From Artemia franciscana (Eukaryota > Arthropoda > Branchiopoda > Anostraca > Artemiidae): a stretch of DNA of 64,000 bases. The translations under genes were made by a program, and so were the position numbers. The stretch lies in contig NW_027062662.1 of the NCBI RefSeq assembly GCF_032884065.1, positions 1 through 64,000 of the forward strand, given 5' to 3'. The stretch's first letter is position 1; the number at the start of each line of letters is the position of its first letter. The notes under the pieces are model-generated. The model was not told the origin of the DNA, made no database searches, and was given only the letters and a program-made list of their open reading frames with translations. This document shows positions 59,200 through 64,000 of the stretch, in pieces.

Positions 59200-60320
59200 T
59201 TTTGATTAATATGTCAAAGAATTATCTATTTTATAGGACATATTTCCTTTTTGGACTTCTTGTGAATCCCACTGTTGCTCCTCTTTTAACTGCGAGGTTG
59301 AGGATGACAACCCCTCAAAGCCCTCGGGGCAAAGGTTGTAAGTTATACCCTGGGGCATATAAGGTTTTTATAGAATTTATTATTGTAGAAACTTTCAAAA
59401 GTCGTTTTACTCAAAATAGTCCAACGTAACAGGCAAATAGTAGCAAGGCTTTTAAGGTTGATACAAACAACCAGAGCCTGAGGACGATGGTTGTAAGTTA
59501 TATCCATCGAATTTTTAAGGCTCTAATGGAAGTGAAGGTATTGTAAACTTTAGAGATGGATCGTTTGGTTTAAAAAAGAAGTTCTACTTCCCTTTTAAGA
59601 GTCAGTAATGATGATGGTCAACTACCCCCCCCCCCCACTACCCTTCTTTTCACCAAACGTATCTGATTGGAATTGTGTAATGGTAATTTTGTTTAAAATA
59701 GTCCAAAAAACATAAAAAATGCCTCCACGGTCGACAAAAAAACTCTAGAGCCCTGGGGCAAGGGCTTTAAATTATGCCCAGGGGCATAAGAGGTTTTTAT
59801 GGAATAGGCGTTCGTATTAAATTAATATGAGTCTCATTTGATTTTAAATTCGAAATTAAAGTGCCCTTTTTAAGAGTTAAAGTGATTTGAGATCCCCCCC
59901 CCCCTCGGCCATCATTTTCCATGACAAACATCCAAACAAATTTTTGAGAGATCAATTTTTCAGCATTGCTGAAAGGTTCAGTAAATATGTGTTTGGGTAT
60001 GTCACTCCCCCCTTTTTCTACTTTCTGAAAATACGACGGGTATTAAGATGAGTCTTCCAGGGAATGTTCAAGGAAGTGTTAAACTAAATCATGACATGTT
60101 TTGTGTATATGGTTTTCAAAAGGATGTAACTCAGAAATGACTGAGTATATTAATTTGGGATTTTCAGGAAATGATAAGGTAGATGATCAATTTACCCAAA
60201 ATACAATATTTACACGCTACTCCTACTGCAACTACTGGTGCATCTACTGATGCCACACACACTATTACTACTACCAGTGTTCAGTCTTCTGAGGCAAGGA
60301 AAGCATTTTGAAGCGTTCTA
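59200..60320. repeat. Old repeat modules with C/G runs
   Basis: Three diverged copies of the module described at 26-29 kb (gggcaaaggttgtaagttat, gcatataaggtttttatag, gagtcagtaatgatgatgg), with C-runs near 59626-59637 and 59896-59904 and a TAC/TGC-like block at 60217-60272. No gene. Confidence 0.6.
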
Positions 60321-60499
60321 ACTGAACACGACTTAGTACTTAGTCAGGATAAATTTTAGATGGGGATGGATATTTTGGCTGAGGGATAGTAGTACTGGTT
60401 AAAATTAAAAATTAAAAAAATTTAATTTTTAGAATATAAAGTACATTCTTTATAGAGACATTACTATAAATATTCAATCATACAATAATATCAAGACAC

Positions 60500-62200
60500 C
60501 TTTTTTATTGTGGGCAAGTTTCTCCAAAATTGTCTTCTGCGCTGACTGGTACTTGGCAGTATATGGATTATAAGGCAAACCCATTAGTCCAATCCTGACC
60601 TGAGCCACTCCTGATACAAGATTCTAATCTACTCAGGGTAGTAAAAAAACGCTCACACGTAGCCGTAGTGACGGAATTGTTGCACCGATCTTCCTAAATT
60701 TACATAGGGCGTGGAAAATCGTCATATTTTTGTAAGTACAATATGAAAAATTATGGTGCTAAGTTTCCCGACTGTATCCACTATCACGTCCACAGAGCTA
60801 ACTCAGCTCACAAGCTTTCCCTATAGTTGTCTGCATCATGATAACAAAAAGTAAGTCAGAGTGTCTCCAATGAATCCTTTGTTTTTTCTTCGTCGAGGGA
60901 AATACAGTGCTAAGGAAATAAGTATTGCAGTGACTCCAGCAACTTTTTTATGGCTAAGGAATTGCTGATGCAGCTAATGCAGAAAGTAGTCCATAAATGG
61001 AATAAACACATAAACTTGGTAATGTTTATCATGATCATCTGAGAATGTTGCGTGATTATTCCTATGTGTTTGTTTTGGAGCTCATCTGGGCATTTTAATG
61101 CCGATCTTATAATCTTCACACAGTTCAGTCCCCTCAGTAAAAAGTGGATGAAACATAGCTCCATTCCTCTCTCTTATGTGTCTAACTTTGCTCCTAAGAT
61201 AATCAGAATGCTTGAGAAATTATACAAGATCCATGATTTCTAATTGCAAAGATGTCGACAAATTTTCTGACAGCCTAAGACTATACTGACTGTAACCATA
61301 GCTGCAACAAAACTGTATCTCTCAAAAGCAGATAGCAAGGAATAATCTTTGCTTGAAGATTCACAATCTGAATCAGGATGTTCTTGAATTTCCTTCATAG
61401 CCTTGCCGATAATGATAAGCATCTCTTTAAACAAAATGATTACTTTTAATTACTTCACCCATCAAGTCTCCATCAGAGTAATCTTTACTTGAAGATTCAC
61501 AATCTCAATAAGGATGTTCTTGAATTTCCTTCATAGCCTTACCGATAATGATAAGCATCTCTTTAAACAAAATGATAACTTTTAATTACTTCACCCATCA
61601 AGTCTCCATCAGAGCAATCTTTACTTGAAGATTCACAATCTCAATAAGGATGTTCTTGAATTTCCTTCATAGCCTTACCGATAATGATAAGCATCTCTTT
61701 AAACAAAATGATTGCTTTTAATTACTTCCCCCATCAAGTTACCATCAGAATAATCTTTACTTGAAGATTCACAATCTGAATCAGGATGTTCTTGAATTTC
61801 CTTCACAGCATTGCCGATAATAATAACCATCTCTTTAAACAAAATAATTGTTTTTAATTAATTCGCCGATCAGGTCTCACAAATTTATTCAATCTTATTC
61901 TTTTTGTTCCTGTGATAAGATTACTTGCTTGAACAATTTATTGAAAATTGCAGGACGTTTAGGTGAAATTTTAAGCAAATTAATTACTTCTTTCAAAGTT
62001 CCTAGACAATTTCTTATAATAGGCAGGTTGCACAAATGACTCAGGGCCGAGTTAAAGGAGTGACTTGCACAGTTTACATAGACTACCTGGGGAAAAATTT
62101 TACGGAGTATGGAAGCCAAACCTTGAAACTGGCCACTCACAGATGAAAATGCATCACAACCTTGCCCATTAAGTAATTAAAAAGTATTTTAATAGCTTCC
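60500..62200 (-). pseudogene. hAT transposase of the ZMYM1/THAP-like type, decayed
   Basis: Read along the minus strand. 62165-61895: GCDAFSSVSGQFQGLASIL then FPQVVYVNCASHSFNSALSH and IRNCLGTLKEVINLLKISPKR, the central hAT catalytic region with the conserved C-x2-H-x-F/L-N word. 61434-61240: FKEMLIIIGKAMKEIQEHPD and a following helical part. 61200-60950: MFHPLFTEGTELCEDYKIG then YQVYVFIPFMDYFLH in another frame. 60690-60620: NNSVTTATCERFFTTLSRLE, the C-terminal dimerisation word. Frames change several times and a tandem duplication breaks it. No ends or target duplication located. Unrelated at family level to the hAT at 2519-7580. Confidence 0.78.
61344..61885. repeat. 136-bp tandem repeat, four units, inside hAT transposase
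   Basis: Units start with aatctttgcttgaag or aatctttacttgaag at 61344, 61480, 61616 and 61752, exactly 136 bases apart. They are over 90% alike by eye; the last is the most different and incomplete. As 136 is not divisible by 3, each extra unit shifts the transposase frame, so the amplification happened after loss of function or caused it. Confidence 0.93.
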
Positions 62201-62408
62201 AATTCCAGCTAAGGCTTATATCAACCAAGGTCTGCTATCACCCAATTGTTTTTTTTTGAAAATGTCTATAGTTTTTGCATATCTGTTTTGAAATAATGGA
62301 AGACTAATTAACAAACAGGGGCAAAAAAAAAAAAAAACAAAAAAGACATCCTTGGAAAAAAAACAAATATCCTTTATCTTTTCATCAGGCAAAAATTCAA
62401 AATTCCAT

Positions 62409-64000
62409 ATCAAACAGTTCGTGGTAACGAACTGTAGTAAGGAGCGACCCGGCTCAATAGTAACCAAAACTCTAAAAAATGGAATTTTGATACCAATAGC
62501 TATATCAAAAGAATCGCATTTTAATGCTGGTTTTAAATATATAAGTTTCATCAAGTTTAGTCTTACCGATCAAAAGTTACGAGCCTGAGAAAATTTGCGT
62601 TATTTTAGAAAATAGGGAGAAACTCCCCCTAAAAGTCATAGAATTTAACGAAAATCACACCATCACATTCAGCGTATCAGAGAACCCTATTGTAGAAGTT
62701 TCGAGCTCCTATCTACAAAAATGTGGAATTTTGCATTTTTTGCCAGAAGGCAGATCACAGATGCGTGTTTATTTGTTTTTTTGTTTTTCGTTTTTTTTTT
62801 CCCAGGGGTGATCGTATCGACCCAGTTGTCCTAGAATGTTGCAAGATGGCTCATTCTAACGGAAATGAGAAGTTCTAGTGCCCTTTTTAAGTGACCAAAA
62901 ATTGGAGGGCACCTAGGCCCCCTCCCACGCTAATTATTTTCCCAAAGTCAACGGATCAAAATTCTGAGATAGCCATTTTATTCAGTGTAGTCGAAAAACC
63001 TTATAACTATGTCTTTGGGGACGAATTACTCCCCCACAGTCCCCATGGGAGGGGCAACAAGTTACAAACTTTGACCTGTGCTTACATATAGTAATGGTTA
63101 TTGGGAAGTATACAGGCGTTTTCAGGAGGATTTTTTTTGGTTGGGGGGAGGGGATGAGAAGAGGGGGATATGCTGGGGGAACTTTCCATCGAGAATTTGT
63201 CATGGGAGAAGAAAACTTCCATGAAGGGAGAGCAGGATTTACTAGCATTATTTTAAAAAAATTAAAAAATAAATGTGAAAAAGCTTTTTCAGCTGGAAGT
63301 AAGGAACAGCAATAAAACTTAAAACAAACAGAAATTATTACCCATATGAGGGGCTCACCTCCTTATAATACCTAGCTCTTTACGCTAAAGTATTTTTAGT
63401 AATTTCAACTATTTATTCTACGGCTTTTGTGATTCAGGGGTCATTCTTAATGAATTGGGATAAAATTTAAGCTTTAGTGTAAAGAGCGAGGTACTGACGA
63501 TGGGGCGAATCCCCTCGTATATGTAATAAAACCATGAGAATACAAAAGTTCTTTACGTAAGCTAATTTATAAGTTACGTAAATCTTTTACCAATAAAAAG
63601 ATTCGTAAAAAATTAAAAGTTCTAGTTGCCTTTTTAATTAACCAAAAAATCGGAGGGCAACTAGGCTTCGCCCCCGCTCTTTTTTCTCAAAATCATTCGA
63701 TCAAAATTATGAGAAAGCCATTTAGCCCCCCCCCCAAAAAAAATGCAAATTTTGTTTTGATTATTCCTCTGCGGAGAGCCAAAATCAAAACATGCATTGA
63801 TTCAAAGACGTTCAGAAATTAAATAAAAAAAAACGTGTTTTTTTAACTGAAAGTAAGGAGCGACATTAAAACTTAAAACGCACAGAAATTACTTCGTATA
63901 TGAAAGAGGCTGCTTCCTCATCAATGCCCCGCTCTTTACGCTAAAGTTTTTTACTGTTTTAAAAAGAAGAATTGAGAGAAAGAGTCAAACTTTAGCGTAA
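62409..64000 (-). mobile_element. Hairpin-rich element (HPR), inverted copy, cut by window end
   Basis: Begins atcaaacagttcg with the terminal hairpin at 62414-62435, then the HPR body in reverse order to the other copies. The second inverted module pair near 63380-63490 is simplified here. The large hairpin's first arm starts near 63840 and runs off the end. Probably in the upstream intron of the PPO gene. Confidence 0.88.

Overview
The window is animal genomic DNA, AT-rich, intron-bearing and dominated by transposable elements. The only host gene I can defend is a prophenoloxidase (PPO). Five consecutive exons, encoding its C-terminal ~300 residues, lie on the minus strand between 58889 and 37346. 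A PPO with the GCGWP-type motif points to an arthropod. The mixture of LINEs, hAT elements, a Polinton and a hairpin-rich repeat suggests a branchiopod crustacean such as a brine shrimp, but the genus is an inference from memory and was not tested.

Layout. 1-2500: a LINE fragment in which a gag-like ORF1 is joined to an ORF2 tail. 2519-7580: a hAT transposon with recognisable ends and an 8-bp target duplication, broken by a hairpin-rich element. 7.9-13.7 kb: nested, decayed LINEs and an unidentified coding-like stretch. 13.9-16.05 kb: hairpin elements. 16.2-17.7 kb: a LINE with a 427-codon open reverse-transcriptase tail. 17.9-21.2 kb: relics of a Polinton/Maverick (protease, packaging ATPase, protein-primed PolB), ending at a 100-N gap. 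22.5-24.2 kb: the best hairpin-element copy. 26-29 kb: old repeat modules with TAC-type blocks. 29.4-31 kb: a decayed LINE. 31.3-34.9 kb: an unidentified block with a Cys-rich ORF and a 218-codon ORF. 37.2-58.9 kb: the PPO gene. 60.5-62.2 kb: a second hAT transposase relic. 62.4-64 kb: an inverted hairpin element.

PPO gene. Splice sites, phases (0, 0, 1, 0) and protein family agree across all five exons. Exon 48801-48978 has one extra base in a run of four, which shifts the frame and exposes a stop, so the locus is either a pseudogene or carries a base-calling error. Exon 41150-41385 is flanked by decayed copies of itself: part of its 3' half lies downstream, and its acceptor plus first codons recur in a tandem array filling the upstream intron. 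The N-terminal exons with the CuA site and most of CuB are not in the window and should lie beyond 64000.

I found no tRNA, rRNA, CRISPR or bacterial-type operon. Percent identities were not computed; repeat matches were read by eye.
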